Below are positions 16,943-24,850 of a DNA stretch of 33,807 nt, one piece after another. How positions within the stretch are numbered: position 1 is the first letter of the stretch; each line of letters starts with the position of its first letter. The stretch covers positions 1 to 33,807 of the forward strand of contig JADGAO010000004.1 in assembly GCA_015231995.1 (NCBI GenBank), in the 5' to 3' direction. The notes under the pieces were generated by a model that ran no database searches, was not told the DNA's origin, and saw only the letters and a list, made by a program, of their open reading frames with translations. Position numbers and translations under genes: made by a program. The stretch is from Nitrospinota bacterium. Its GTDB lineage: Bacteria > Nitrospinota_A > UBA7883 > JACRLM01.

Positions 16943-19038
16943 CGCATAACCTCCCTTAAGCCATAAGTCTCTTTAACAGTTTTTTCATATTTTGCAAGTG
17001 AGGTTTTTGGAGCAAAAGCGGTGGGATCAATACGTTTCATAGCTTTAAGGTCGTCATAGACTTTTCGCATAGCGTCATCGAAGATACTCCTAAACTCATT
17101 TGACTTCTCATTCTCTGGAGCATTACCCATTGCTTCTGCCATACAAATCAATATCTCCAGCATTTGAAATGAGCATGCCGTAATAGATCGCCTGTCAGCG
17201 TCAGCTCCCGTTGAACCTGCTTTGCGGATTTGGCGGGATAGTGCCACTGGACTAACGTCACCAAGCAATGCCATTTTCAATATTCGCCCTGAAACCATAG
17301 CTTCCCGAATGTTTTTAGCTAGCCCAGGCAGAGCCTCCACAAACGAGCGGATACGGTATGAAGTTATTTTGGAGGTATCAACTAAAATTGATTCATCCTT
17401 AAAGGATTGTTCATTTTCAGATGTGCAGATAGTTTCATCATCAAGGTTGCCGAATATTTCTTCCCATGAAATGCGGTCTTGGTAGTAGTTTAAAATGTCA
17501 TTTTCTCCAACGCTGTCACCATTAGGTGACAAGGGTAAGATATCTTTACTGTTAACCGCAACGTTGATGGGAAACCGGCGTTCGCCACCTGGATTCCAGC
17601 GGATCATGACTTCTTGGGCACTACATAAACGTTTTTTAGCCTCATCTGTTAATTCTATAGTCATCTCGATTTCGGTTGTGATTGAACCACCATGGAAAAG
17701 CGGGCCTCCAACTCCATTACCATCGCTTTCTGGCGCTAGGTAGATAGACCAATCCAATAGATCGATATTTGGGGCAAGTTTGCAGCGAAGCTTATAACGT
17801 CTATCCTCATTGATATCCTCGTGTTCTAACTCCACCGAAATGACAAACGAAGGCCATTGCGGAGTCAGATTTACATCAGGCTTTAATAAAGCATGAATGC
17901 TTGTTTGAGAATCCCCTTCCAACTTTGCTTCGGCGCAGTATGACGGCAATAGGGTATCTAACCGTTTGCTTTCGCGTATTTTGCGTAATAAAAGAAGCCC
18001 CGTTTCAATATTCTGATTCCACCCCTTCCAAGTGCAGTTGGCTGATCCTAGATATGCAAGCGCTCTCTCTGCTCCTTTTATCAAAAGCGTTTTTGCGTGC
18101 AATGCTCGGTTGCCACCATCATCGTCCGTCGGATTAACCGCGACGGCGCGGGAGCTATGAAAGCCCAGAGAAGAAAAATCAAAGGTGGCGTAGTCATGTG
18201 GCAAAATGGGCCGAAAAGTAGTAGCCCCAGGTGTTGCGGCTGTGGCCTCGGTATAAAGGGTTAATTTGCATTGCGGCGCTAAAATCAGAGCCTTACTCAG
18301 TGCTTCAATCGGGCCACCTTTAACTTTTTCCGCCCAGAACGGCGAAACTATATCTACGGAATGGACAAGTTCATTTTTAGGCCAAGCTTCCGCAATTGCA
18401 TCCAGCAGATTGGAATGGCCTGAGCCACTCCAAATAAAACGATCAGATGCATCGCCCTGAACGCCGTCCCATTTACTAAGTCGACTTATTGCTTCTTCTA
18501 CCGTTTTACTCCCCTCACTGGCCTGCGCTTCATTAAGCAAATTGCGTAGACCTTCTATCGCTGAGAGAATTAAATAAACCATTTCAGGTTTCGCGGCTGA
18601 TGCCATCATGACAGCCGCCACCTCCCGATTTGACCGGTAACCTTTATGTGTAAGATTGGCGCTACCAGTAACCAAGACAACTGCTTTTTCGGCGAGTATT
18701 AGCACGACCTTACTATGGAGCTTTACGCCTTTCCAAGGGTGAACGCTTATACGAAGCGAGCGTGGGCGAGAATGGTACCCAGCAGGGTCGCACATAAGCG
18801 TCACATTGCCCAATTCGCTCAATCTTTTCTCCAGCTCTACTCTGTGAGAAACACTTGTGTCATCCCATGCGCCAAGACCTAGTATGGTGGGAAGAAAGTC
18901 TGTTTCTATGAATGCGGCATCCAACTCATAAGTAACACTGACAATGCCTTCTAATCTCCCATACGAATTGTCAAGGCGCAGACGGTCCAATAGTCTACGC
19001 TTGACAGTCTCTTTTGCAGTTGCAGGAGATGCGCCCAT
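16939..19038 (-). CDS. Phospholipase D-fold nuclease (DrmC/DpdK-like)
   Basis: A 699-aa protein with two PLD-type half-sites, each an HxK followed by GSAN: LHSK (His108, Lys110) with GSANLT (125-130), and LHAK (His314, Lys316) with GSANCT (331-336). The classical Asp of HxK(x4)D is missing in both halves, as happens in nuclease branches of the family. The paired sites should make one phosphodiesterase active centre through a covalent phosphohistidine intermediate. The C-terminal ~350 residues are not recognised and may bind partners. It starts 10 bases after the preceding gene with AAGGG as ribosome binding site, and its stop overlaps the SNF2 start. Next to an SNF2 helicase a DNA-nuclease role is more likely than lipid cleavage. 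Confidence 0.85.
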   Translation of the reverse strand: MGASPATAKETVKRRLLDRLRLDNSYGRLEGIVSVTYELDAAFIETDFLPTILGLGAWDDTSVSHRVELEKRLSELGNVTLMCDPAGYHSRPRSLRISVHPWKGVKLHSKVVLILAEKAVVLVTGSANLTHKGYRSNREVAAVMMASAAKPEMVYLILSAIEGLRNLLNEAQASEGSKTVEEAISRLSKWDGVQGDASDRFIWSGSGHSNLLDAIAEAWPKNELVHSVDIVSPFWAEKVKGGPIEALSKALILAPQCKLTLYTEATAATPGATTFRPILPHDYATFDFSSLGFHSSRAVAVNPTDDDGGNRALHAKTLLIKGAERALAYLGSANCTWKGWNQNIETGLLLLRKIRESKRLDTLLPSYCAEAKLEGDSQTSIHALLKPDVNLTPQWPSFVISVELEHEDINEDRRYKLRCKLAPNIDLLDWSIYLAPESDGNGVGGPLFHGGSITTEIEMTIELTDEAKKRLCSAQEVMIRWNPGGERRFPINVAVNSKDILPLSPNGDSVGENDILNYYQDRISWEEIFGNLDDETICTSENEQSFKDESILVDTSKITSYRIRSFVEALPGLAKNIREAMVSGRILKMALLGDVSPVALSRQIRKAGSTGADADRRSITACSFQMLEILICMAEAMGNAPENEKSNEFRSIFDDAMRKVYDDLKAMKRIDPTAFAPKTSLAKYEKTVKETYGLREVMR

Positions 19039-19048
19039 AATTCAGCCC

Positions 19049-20443
19049 TTATACTTTATAGAATCCATCGGCTGTACCGGTGCGATAGGAGTGTGGGATA
19101 ATCGTATCCGTCTCCACGGGTTCAGCGGTAAATGATTTTGGCGCGGCATTGTTGAGCGCGAAGCCAGCCTCTGTACGCTCCACCCATGGAGCCTTTGACC
19201 GACCATTGTCATATTTGCCACGTTGAACGTCTTCATGGCGGTGCTGGATCACTCTGGCAAGTTCAACTGTATCAGAGCTGGCATCCCGCATTAGCTCAAA
19301 AAGACGGCGGATATCTTCGATTTTCTCCATTCCTCTACTCATATGTTCGGTGTCTAGATTGGAGATGTGCGCCAAAAACGCATCAACAACAACTCTGACA
19401 TTAGCTCCAGTCCGTTTTAAAATTTCGTCGGTTCCAATAATGTCATCAGCAAGACGTCCCCATTGTCCGCAAAGCCAAATCAGACGATTCAAAATGAAAA
19501 GTGCGTGCTTATAGCACTTCTCATATCGAACAATAGAGACAATAGCCTCTTTCAAGTCCTTATTTCTATTACCAATGTTCTGCTTAATGCGAGTAAGCCT
19601 GTCAAACTCAGTTTCGCCATTTTTATATGGTCGCTGACGTAACAGTTCGGCCGTCCGCTTGCGGATTTGGTTGAAATTGAACGCTTCTTGTAGCAGTCGT
19701 CTTTCTTCAGCTCCTGCCGTTCCTTCAAGAAGACGGGCGCGTAGGCCCCAATCTGTCAGATCACGGCGGCTGACTTTTTCAGAGCCACCTCCTACAACAT
19801 CCTTGACGGCCTTCGGCATATTTGTTTCCCGAATAAATGCCTCTCCTAGCGGAAGACCAAGGTCATTTGTCAAAGTGAGATTTTTACGGTTGTTAAAGAG
19901 TCGTAAGCGTTCAGCGACACTTGCGTAAACACCAAGGGCTCCATGAGAAGCTTGCCGTGAAAGAAGACGATAATCATGGCCAACATACTCCCTTCCTACT
20001 ACACGTAAAGCTTCCGCTTGGGCATAGGTTACGCCTCTTACACCGAAAGAATTAAATCGGGTGGCGCTATCATCAGATTTAGTTTCAAGGTCTGCAAGGG
20101 TGATTGCCAAAGCCCATAACCTTTCCAGCCGTAACAACGAATCTTGGCGCTTTCGAATAGATTGCTGACCATTTCCAGTATCTTGAACGAGAGCCAGCCC
20201 GGCGCACAGCATGGCAAAATAGCGAGGTTGCGATGCCACGTTTGTGATATCGGGCAATATTTTATCTGCCAGAAATCCAGAGCTCCGGTCAAAGCCAAGA
20301 GGATCAACGCTACCACCGGGAGTATCCTTTGGATCAAATGCGGTAAGAAAGAAATCGTCTATTGTGATCTCCCCCAGGCGCAAGGCCAGGAAGCAAATAC
20401 GATGACTTTTGATGCGATGAGCATAATTGATGATCCATATCAA
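19049..20443 (-). CDS. Unrecognised 464-aa protein, first gene of the helicase/nuclease operon
   Basis: I do not recognise this with confidence. Near residues 46-83 it has DPLGFDRSSGFLADKILPDITN followed by QPRYFAMLCAGLAL, a layout reminiscent of DUF6361-type proteins found beside PLD and SNF2 genes. The rest is helical and charged with no catalytic signature, which suits a structural or DNA-sensing subunit. It shares strand and tight spacing (10 bases) with the PLD gene, so it belongs to the operon. The start is uncertain: the longest frame begins with a TTG lacking a Shine-Dalgarno and overlaps the stop of a 22-codon frame (20440-20508) that does have one. The true N-terminus could therefore be later, or a frameshift may split the gene. 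Confidence 0.7.
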   Translation of the reverse strand: MIWIINYAHRIKSHRICFLALRLGEITIDDFFLTAFDPKDTPGGSVDPLGFDRSSGFLADKILPDITNVASQPRYFAMLCAGLALVQDTGNGQQSIRKRQDSLLRLERLWALAITLADLETKSDDSATRFNSFGVRGVTYAQAEALRVVGREYVGHDYRLLSRQASHGALGVYASVAERLRLFNNRKNLTLTNDLGLPLGEAFIRETNMPKAVKDVVGGGSEKVSRRDLTDWGLRARLLEGTAGAEERRLLQEAFNFNQIRKRTAELLRQRPYKNGETEFDRLTRIKQNIGNRNKDLKEAIVSIVRYEKCYKHALFILNRLIWLCGQWGRLADDIIGTDEILKRTGANVRVVVDAFLAHISNLDTEHMSRGMEKIEDIRRLFELMRDASSDTVELARVIQHRHEDVQRGKYDNGRSKAPWVERTEAGFALNNAAPKSFTAEPVETDTIIPHSYRTGTADGFYKV

Positions 20444-20508
20444 TTTACCATTGCGGAGTCTATGTCCCTAAACTCCGGTAAAAGCCAGCAATCACTCAAA
20501 TAAAACAT
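20440..20508 (-). CDS. 22-aa leader peptide or split N-terminus
   Basis: A short frame, MFYLSDCWLLPEF onward, begins two bases after GAGG(AA) and stops in a TTGA overlap with the TTG start of the 464-aa gene. It may be a leader peptide that couples translation, or the real N-terminus of the next gene cut by a single-base frameshift. The sequence alone does not decide between them. Confidence 0.3.
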   Translation of the reverse strand: MFYLSDCWLLPEFRDIDSAMVN

Positions 20509-20899
20509 TTCCTCAACGGCGGCTAATGAACAGCTCCATCCACCGCCAACCTGACACTATCAATAAAACTGCATCGTGTTGTGTCATACAGCAGGGAACG
20601 CGCACAAACCCCATCATTTTATATAAGCAAGAAATGCTCCATTTGTAGCAGTCTGATTTTAAAGGTGATATATTTTTACAGTGCTAAGGATGTTGTGGGG
20701 AAAAGCTACGGGTGTGGGAAAATACAACGCTAGCCGTCGGAGCGGTTATAATGAAATGAGGCCTCTTTAGCCTTGTGATGGCGGATGTTTCCATTGTGGG
20801 GCAAATAATATCTCATTTGTGAACACAAGTTCACGCCTATGGGTGGCGCTACTTTGGCGTTAATACGATGATATGGAAACACACTCCCGGCTGGCTATA
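20509..20899. other. Upstream region of the five-gene operon
   Basis: About 390 bases without a convincing gene. It should hold the operon promoter; AT-rich tracts (TTGCTTATATAAAAT on the minus strand near 20610-20630) could serve, but I cannot fix a -35. An exact island palindrome lies at 20819-20834, followed on the minus strand by TATTAT. A 28-codon frame (MRYYLPHNGNIRHH ...) starts four bases after the palindrome but lacks a ribosome binding site and is probably a remnant. Confidence 0.5.
20819..20834. promoter_or_regulatory. Island palindrome, exact copy (site B)
   Basis: GTGAACACAAGTTCAC, whose reverse complement is identical to the 16-mer at 31248-31263. The outer six bases on each side are perfectly self-complementary around a 4-base centre. 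It lies upstream of the 464-aa/PLD/SNF2/AddAB-like operon and directly before a -10-like TATTAT on the minus strand, as an operator would. The GAAC-N4-GTTC core equals the Gram-positive LexA box consensus. Confidence 0.6.
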
Positions 20900-21055
20900 T
20901 CAGCTTGGGTTTCGATTGAATTTCTCTCTCCATTCGGCCATCGCTCTTCGCATCCGATAATATGTCCGCAAAATGGAATTGCCCGTTCCTTCGTACATTG
21001 CATCCCACCACATGGAATCAAACCTCAACCGCTTTTCCTTTTTCATTTCTACCAT
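20900..21055 (-). CDS. Small basic hypothetical protein overlapping the recombinase stop
   Basis: A 51-aa frame (MVEMKKEKRLRFDSMWWDAMYEG ... RNPS, middle omitted). Its ATG overlaps the recombinase stop codon (ATGGTAG), a typical sign of translational coupling. The protein is strongly charged, with a lysine/arginine-rich start and an arginine-rich second half (YYRMRRAMAEWREKF). It could be a small DNA-binding partner such as an excisionase, but it shows no motif that proves this. I do not recognise the family. Confidence 0.45.
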   Translation of the reverse strand: MVEMKKEKRLRFDSMWWDAMYEGTGNSILRTYYRMRRAMAEWREKFNRNPS

Positions 21056-21600
21056 GATAGCTCTCTAACAAGACCGGTATCCATCGTGGTAGCTATGTAA
21101 TAGTCCAGGCTGGCGATAGATTTATGGCGGGAATAGGCTTTTGTTTTCACCAGATCATGGCCGGTCATCTCATAAATCTTGGTCACGAAAGCTTTCCTGA
21201 AACTATGGGTGTTTATCTTGCCGTCAATGCCAAGCGCCTTACAGACCGCTTTGACCATGAGGCTGGCCTGTTGCCGGGTGATTGGTTTGTTATCGCCGTT
21301 GCGAGACAAGAACAGAGGGGTTTCATCGGTTACGGTGATGCCCTGGTCTTCGTAATGCGCTTTAAGCTCCACCACGGCCATTTTGTAAGCCTCCGGTATC
21401 GGATAGCTCGTATTATACCCCTGCTTGGAGGCTTTTATCTGAACGTATGAGCCGGACACATCGCCGAAGGTCAATCCCAAGCCCTCGCTTATGCGTGAGC
21501 CAAAAGAAAGCCCGGTCAATACCAGAACGCGGTCACGAATTTTCAAACTACCAAGAATTTCCCGGATTTCGGAAGCTTCCAAGACCCTGCAACCCCTCAT
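21049..21600 (-). CDS. Short tyrosine recombinase (integrase/invertase type)
   Basis: A 183-aa protein that is essentially just the catalytic domain of a tyrosine recombinase. Visible active-site residues: Arg36 (GSRISEG), the HxxR box His132-Arg135 (HSFRKAF), His159 (SRHKS) and nucleophile Tyr167 or Tyr168 (SLDYYIATT). The arm-binding and core-binding domains of a full-length phage integrase (usually more than 300 aa) are absent. The size matches FimB/FimE-type invertases (about 200 aa) and some short XerC/D-like proteins. It has its own strong promoter and an AAGGG-type ribosome binding site, and lies between the two defence operons. It could integrate the island at tRNA-Arg or invert a nearby segment; the sequence does not decide. 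Confidence 0.88.
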   Translation of the reverse strand: MRGCRVLEASEIREILGSLKIRDRVLVLTGLSFGSRISEGLGLTFGDVSGSYVQIKASKQGYNTSYPIPEAYKMAVVELKAHYEDQGITVTDETPLFLSRNGDNKPITRQQASLMVKAVCKALGIDGKINTHSFRKAFVTKIYEMTGHDLVKTKAYSRHKSIASLDYYIATTMDTGLVRELSW

Positions 21601-21637
21601 TTGCCCTTACCTTTATATCATTAATATTTATATTGGA

Positions 21638-21666
21638 AATATAACTTTATTTCGCCTGTTTGTCAA
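21638..21666 (-). promoter_or_regulatory. Strong sigma-70-type promoter of the recombinase gene
   Basis: On the minus strand, TTGACA (21666-21661) and TATATT (21643-21638) are separated by exactly 17 bases, 38 bases before the recombinase ATG. The -35 is a perfect consensus and the -10 matches at five of six positions. The recombinase is therefore likely transcribed independently of hsdR, which ends just upstream. Confidence 0.75.
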
Positions 21667-21757
21667 TAGGAAAAACGCCACAACTAACATTATTTCAATC
21701 GCTTGAATTTAACAATATGGGAAATTGACAAGTTGGTGGCGCCACACAAACTGCCGT

Positions 21758-24700
21758 CTACCATGCCGCCCAATCTCCGCACAACAACTCGGCCTGCTCC
21801 AAAACAGTCTGGGTCGCCTTTTCCTGTTTGTCAGGCGGGTAGCCGTATTTTCTCAAGATTCGCTTTACCGTTATCCGCATTTGGGCACGGACGCTCTCCC
21901 TAACTGTCCAGTCTATGGTCACGTTCTTTTTTATGGATTCCACCAATTCCCGCGCAATCTTTTTCAGTGTCTCATCACCCAATTCTTTCGCGCTGTCATT
22001 GACCTCCAGCGCGTCGTAGAACGCAATTTCGTCTTCGCTCAAACCAAGTCCTTGCCCATGCCGCGCCGCCGCATTCATCTCCTTAGCAAGCGCTATGAGT
22101 TCCTCGATAATTTGCGCCGTTTCGACAGCCCTGTTCTGATACTTCCTGATAGATTGCGCCAGCAGTTCAGCAAACGAGCGGGATTGAACCAGATTTTTCT
22201 TGGAGCGCGTTTTGATTTCGTCGTTCAATAGTTTCCGCAAAAGCTCAACGGCCAGATTCTTATGTGGCATCCCGCGCACTTCCGCTAAAAACTCATCAGA
22301 CAGAATAGAAATATCCGGCTTTTCCAATCCAGCGGCGGTGAAAATGTCTATCACCTCGCCGGAAGCTACCGCCTTTGAAACAATCTGCCGTATAGCGTAA
22401 TCCATGTCTCCCCCGGCCTTCCCCCCGTTACCCGTAGATTTCGCCATCGCTGACCGCACGGACTGGAAAAACGCCACGTCATCCCGTATCTCAATCGCCT
22501 TCATATGCGGAACCGCCAACGCGAACGCCTGCGACAACTCTGTAACGGATTTCATCAGCCGCGCCTTGCCGTCTTCTTGCAAAAGAATATGCTCCTGCGC
22601 CGCTGGGAGAAGTGTCAGCTTTTGCTCCGGTCTGCCTGTTATCCAATGTGACCAGTCGAATCCATGAAACAAGCCGCAACACACTTCGTATTTTTCTAAC
22701 ATCACCGCAACGGCTTCAGCCTGATCAATTGCAGTCTTTCCAGTTCCGCCGCTTTCGGTGTAAACGGACATTGCCTGACGCAACTGATCGGCCAGCCCCA
22801 AATAATCCACCACAAGACCGCCCGGTTTGTCTCTGAATACCCGGTTCACACGGGCGATGGCCTGCATCAATCCATGCCCCCGCATCGGCTTGTCCACGTA
22901 CATGGTATGCAAACAAGGGGCATCGAATCCCGTAAGCCACATATCCCGCACGATTACTATTTTGAAATTGTCCCCCGCATCCTTGAATCTTTTCGCCATT
23001 GTTTCCCGGCGGGGTTTATTGCGAATATGCTTCTGCCAATCCAGTGGGTCGGAAGCGGAGCCGGTCATCACAACCTTGATTACCCCCCTGCCATCCTCTT
23101 CATCGTGCCATTCCGGGCGAAGCTTTATGATAGCGGCGTATAGGTCAACGCAGATTCGCCTGCTCATGCAGACAATCATCGCTTTGCCCTCCATCGTTTC
23201 AAGCCTCTGCTCGAAGTGGGTCACAATATCCTGGGCGATAAGGTTCACCCGTTTCTCCGCGCCAACGATGGCTTCCAACGCCGCCCACTTGGTCTTTAGT
23301 TTTTCCTTGCTGGTTTCTTCCTCTCCTTCGGTGACTTCCTCAAACTCTGTGTCTATCCTCGGCTTCTCGCTCTCGATAAGCTCCAGTTTCGCCAACCTGC
23401 TTTCGTAGTAGATAGGCACGGTCGCCTTGTCCTGAACGGCTCGCTGGATGTCGTAAACGCTTATGTAGTCGCCAAACACGGCGCGGGTGTTCTTGTCCGT
23501 AAGCTCTATTGGAGTTCCCGTAAATCCGATAAACGATGCGTTCGGCACCGCATCCCGCATGTGCCGGGCGAATCCATCTATAAAGTCGTACTGGCTACGA
23601 TGCGCTTCATCGGCGATGACGACAATATTGTGTCGCTCGGATAATGTGGGGAACTTGTCGCCCTTTTCTTCCGGCATGAACTTCTGAATGGTGGTGAATA
23701 TCACCCCGCCGGACGCTACTTGAAGAAGTTTTCGCAAATCATCCCGGTTTGTAGCCTGAACCGGCTTTTGACGCAGGATTTCATGACAACGGGAAAAAGT
23801 GCCGAATAATTGATCGTCCAGATCGTTCCGGTCGGTAAGTATAACCAGCGTCGGGTTCTCCATAACCGGATGCAGTATCACCCGCCCGGCGTAGAATGCC
23901 ATCGTCAGGCTCTTACCGCTCCCTTGCGTGTGCCACACAACGCCGCATCGTTTGTCGCCTTTCGGCTTTGAAGCGGCGACCGTAGATTCTACAGCGTTCA
24001 ACACGGCGTGGAACTGGTGATACCCGGCCAGTTTCTTTATGATCTCGCCCCCGCCGTCATCTTCATAAACGATGAAGCTTCGGATCAGGTTTAAGAACCG
24101 GCGTTTCTCGAATACGCCCTTTATCATGGTTTCTAGTTGCGGCATGGATGCTGGAGCCGGTTTCTCGCCTTCGATAGTGCGCCACGGCATGAACCGCTCT
24201 TTGTCGGCGGATATGGTTCCAATCCGCGCCTCTAACCCGTCGGAGATTATCAGGGCTTCGTTAAAATTGAACAGGGAAGGAATTTGTTGTTTGTAGGTTT
24301 GCAGTTGGTTGAACGCTGACCATATTGTTGCGTTTTCGTCAGTGGGATTTTTAAGCTCAATTACGGCCAGCGGCAAACCGTTTAGGAACACCACCACGTC
24401 CGGCCTGCGGTTGTGTTGCCCCTCTTGCACGGTGAACTGGTTCACAACCAGCCAATCGTTATTATCCGAGTTGTCGAAATCTATTAACCGCGCATGGTCA
24501 TAACCCGTGGAACCGCCTTCCCGTTGATATTCCACCGAAACGCCATCAACAAGCATACGGTGGAAAGATCGGTTGTTAAGAAGCAGTGATGGCGCATCCT
24601 GTCGGATTACTTTCCGAAATGCGTCTTCACGAGCATCAGGCGGAATATTGGGATTGAGGCGGGACAACGCATCCTTTACCCGACCAGCCAGGACAGTTTC

Positions 24701-24832
24701 CCGATAATCTCCCCGTTCAGCCCCAGGCTCCCCCGGCGCGATGGATGGGCCGTTAAGCACGGAATAGCCCAGCCCTTCAAACCACACCAGCGCGGCTTCT
24801 TCAACAGTGGATTCGGCTATAGACATCTTCAT
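21758..24832 (-). CDS. hsdR: Type I restriction endonuclease subunit R
   Basis: A 1024-aa HsdR. The N-terminal nuclease domain shows the PD-(D/E)XK residues RRPDVVVF (Pro-Asp 144-145) and AVIELK (Glu159, Lys161). The translocase motor follows: TQGSGKS (302-308), DEAH (408-411), a GFTGTPIEL motif and [12 protein letters not shown] in lobe 2. The C-terminal ~300 residues are the helical region that docks on the M2S core. The length fits the family. With HsdM and HsdS it should translocate unmodified DNA and cut at a distance. It begins 18 bases after the PIN-protein stop, so it is the last gene of the RM operon. An ATG two codons downstream is an equally good start. All catalytic residues look intact. 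Confidence 0.95.
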   Translation of the reverse strand: MKMSIAESTVEEAALVWFEGLGYSVLNGPSIAPGEPGAERGDYRETVLAGRVKDALSRLNPNIPPDAREDAFRKVIRQDAPSLLLNNRSFHRMLVDGVSVEYQREGGSTGYDHARLIDFDNSDNNDWLVVNQFTVQEGQHNRRPDVVVFLNGLPLAVIELKNPTDENATIWSAFNQLQTYKQQIPSLFNFNEALIISDGLEARIGTISADKERFMPWRTIEGEKPAPASMPQLETMIKGVFEKRRFLNLIRSFIVYEDDGGGEIIKKLAGYHQFHAVLNAVESTVAASKPKGDKRCGVVWHTQGSGKSLTMAFYAGRVILHPVMENPTLVILTDRNDLDDQLFGTFSRCHEILRQKPVQATNRDDLRKLLQVASGGVIFTTIQKFMPEEKGDKFPTLSERHNIVVIADEAHRSQYDFIDGFARHMRDAVPNASFIGFTGTPIELTDKNTRAVFGDYISVYDIQRAVQDKATVPIYYESRLAKLELIESEKPRIDTEFEEVTEGEEETSKEKLKTKWAALEAIVGAEKRVNLIAQDIVTHFEQRLETMEGKAMIVCMSRRICVDLYAAIIKLRPEWHDEEDGRGVIKVVMTGSASDPLDWQKHIRNKPRRETMAKRFKDAGDNFKIVIVRDMWLTGFDAPCLHTMYVDKPMRGHGLMQAIARVNRVFRDKPGGLVVDYLGLADQLRQAMSVYTESGGTGKTAIDQAEAVAVMLEKYEVCCGLFHGFDWSHWITGRPEQKLTLLPAAQEHILLQEDGKARLMKSVTELSQAFALAVPHMKAIEIRDDVAFFQSVRSAMAKSTGNGGKAGGDMDYAIRQIVSKAVASGEVIDIFTAAGLEKPDISILSDEFLAEVRGMPHKNLAVELLRKLLNDEIKTRSKKNLVQSRSFAELLAQSIRKYQNRAVETAQIIEELIALAKEMNAAARHGQGLGLSEDEIAFYDALEVNDSAKELGDETLKKIARELVESIKKNVTIDWTVRESVRAQMRITVKRILRKYGYPPDKQEKATQTVLEQAELLCGDWAAW

Positions 24833-24850
24833 CTTCGATAATATGGCAGC

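Noticed and set aside
7109-20443. Standard DISARM or Dpd system
   Set aside because: PLD and SNF2 proteins are shared with those systems, but I see no DUF1998 protein, no DISARM methylase and no TGT-like DpdA or other modification enzyme in the operon.
21724-21757. Terminator after hsdR
   Set aside because: There is a short GTGGCGCCAC palindrome, but no T-run follows it on the minus strand and the stem is short, so it is not supported as a Rho-independent terminator.
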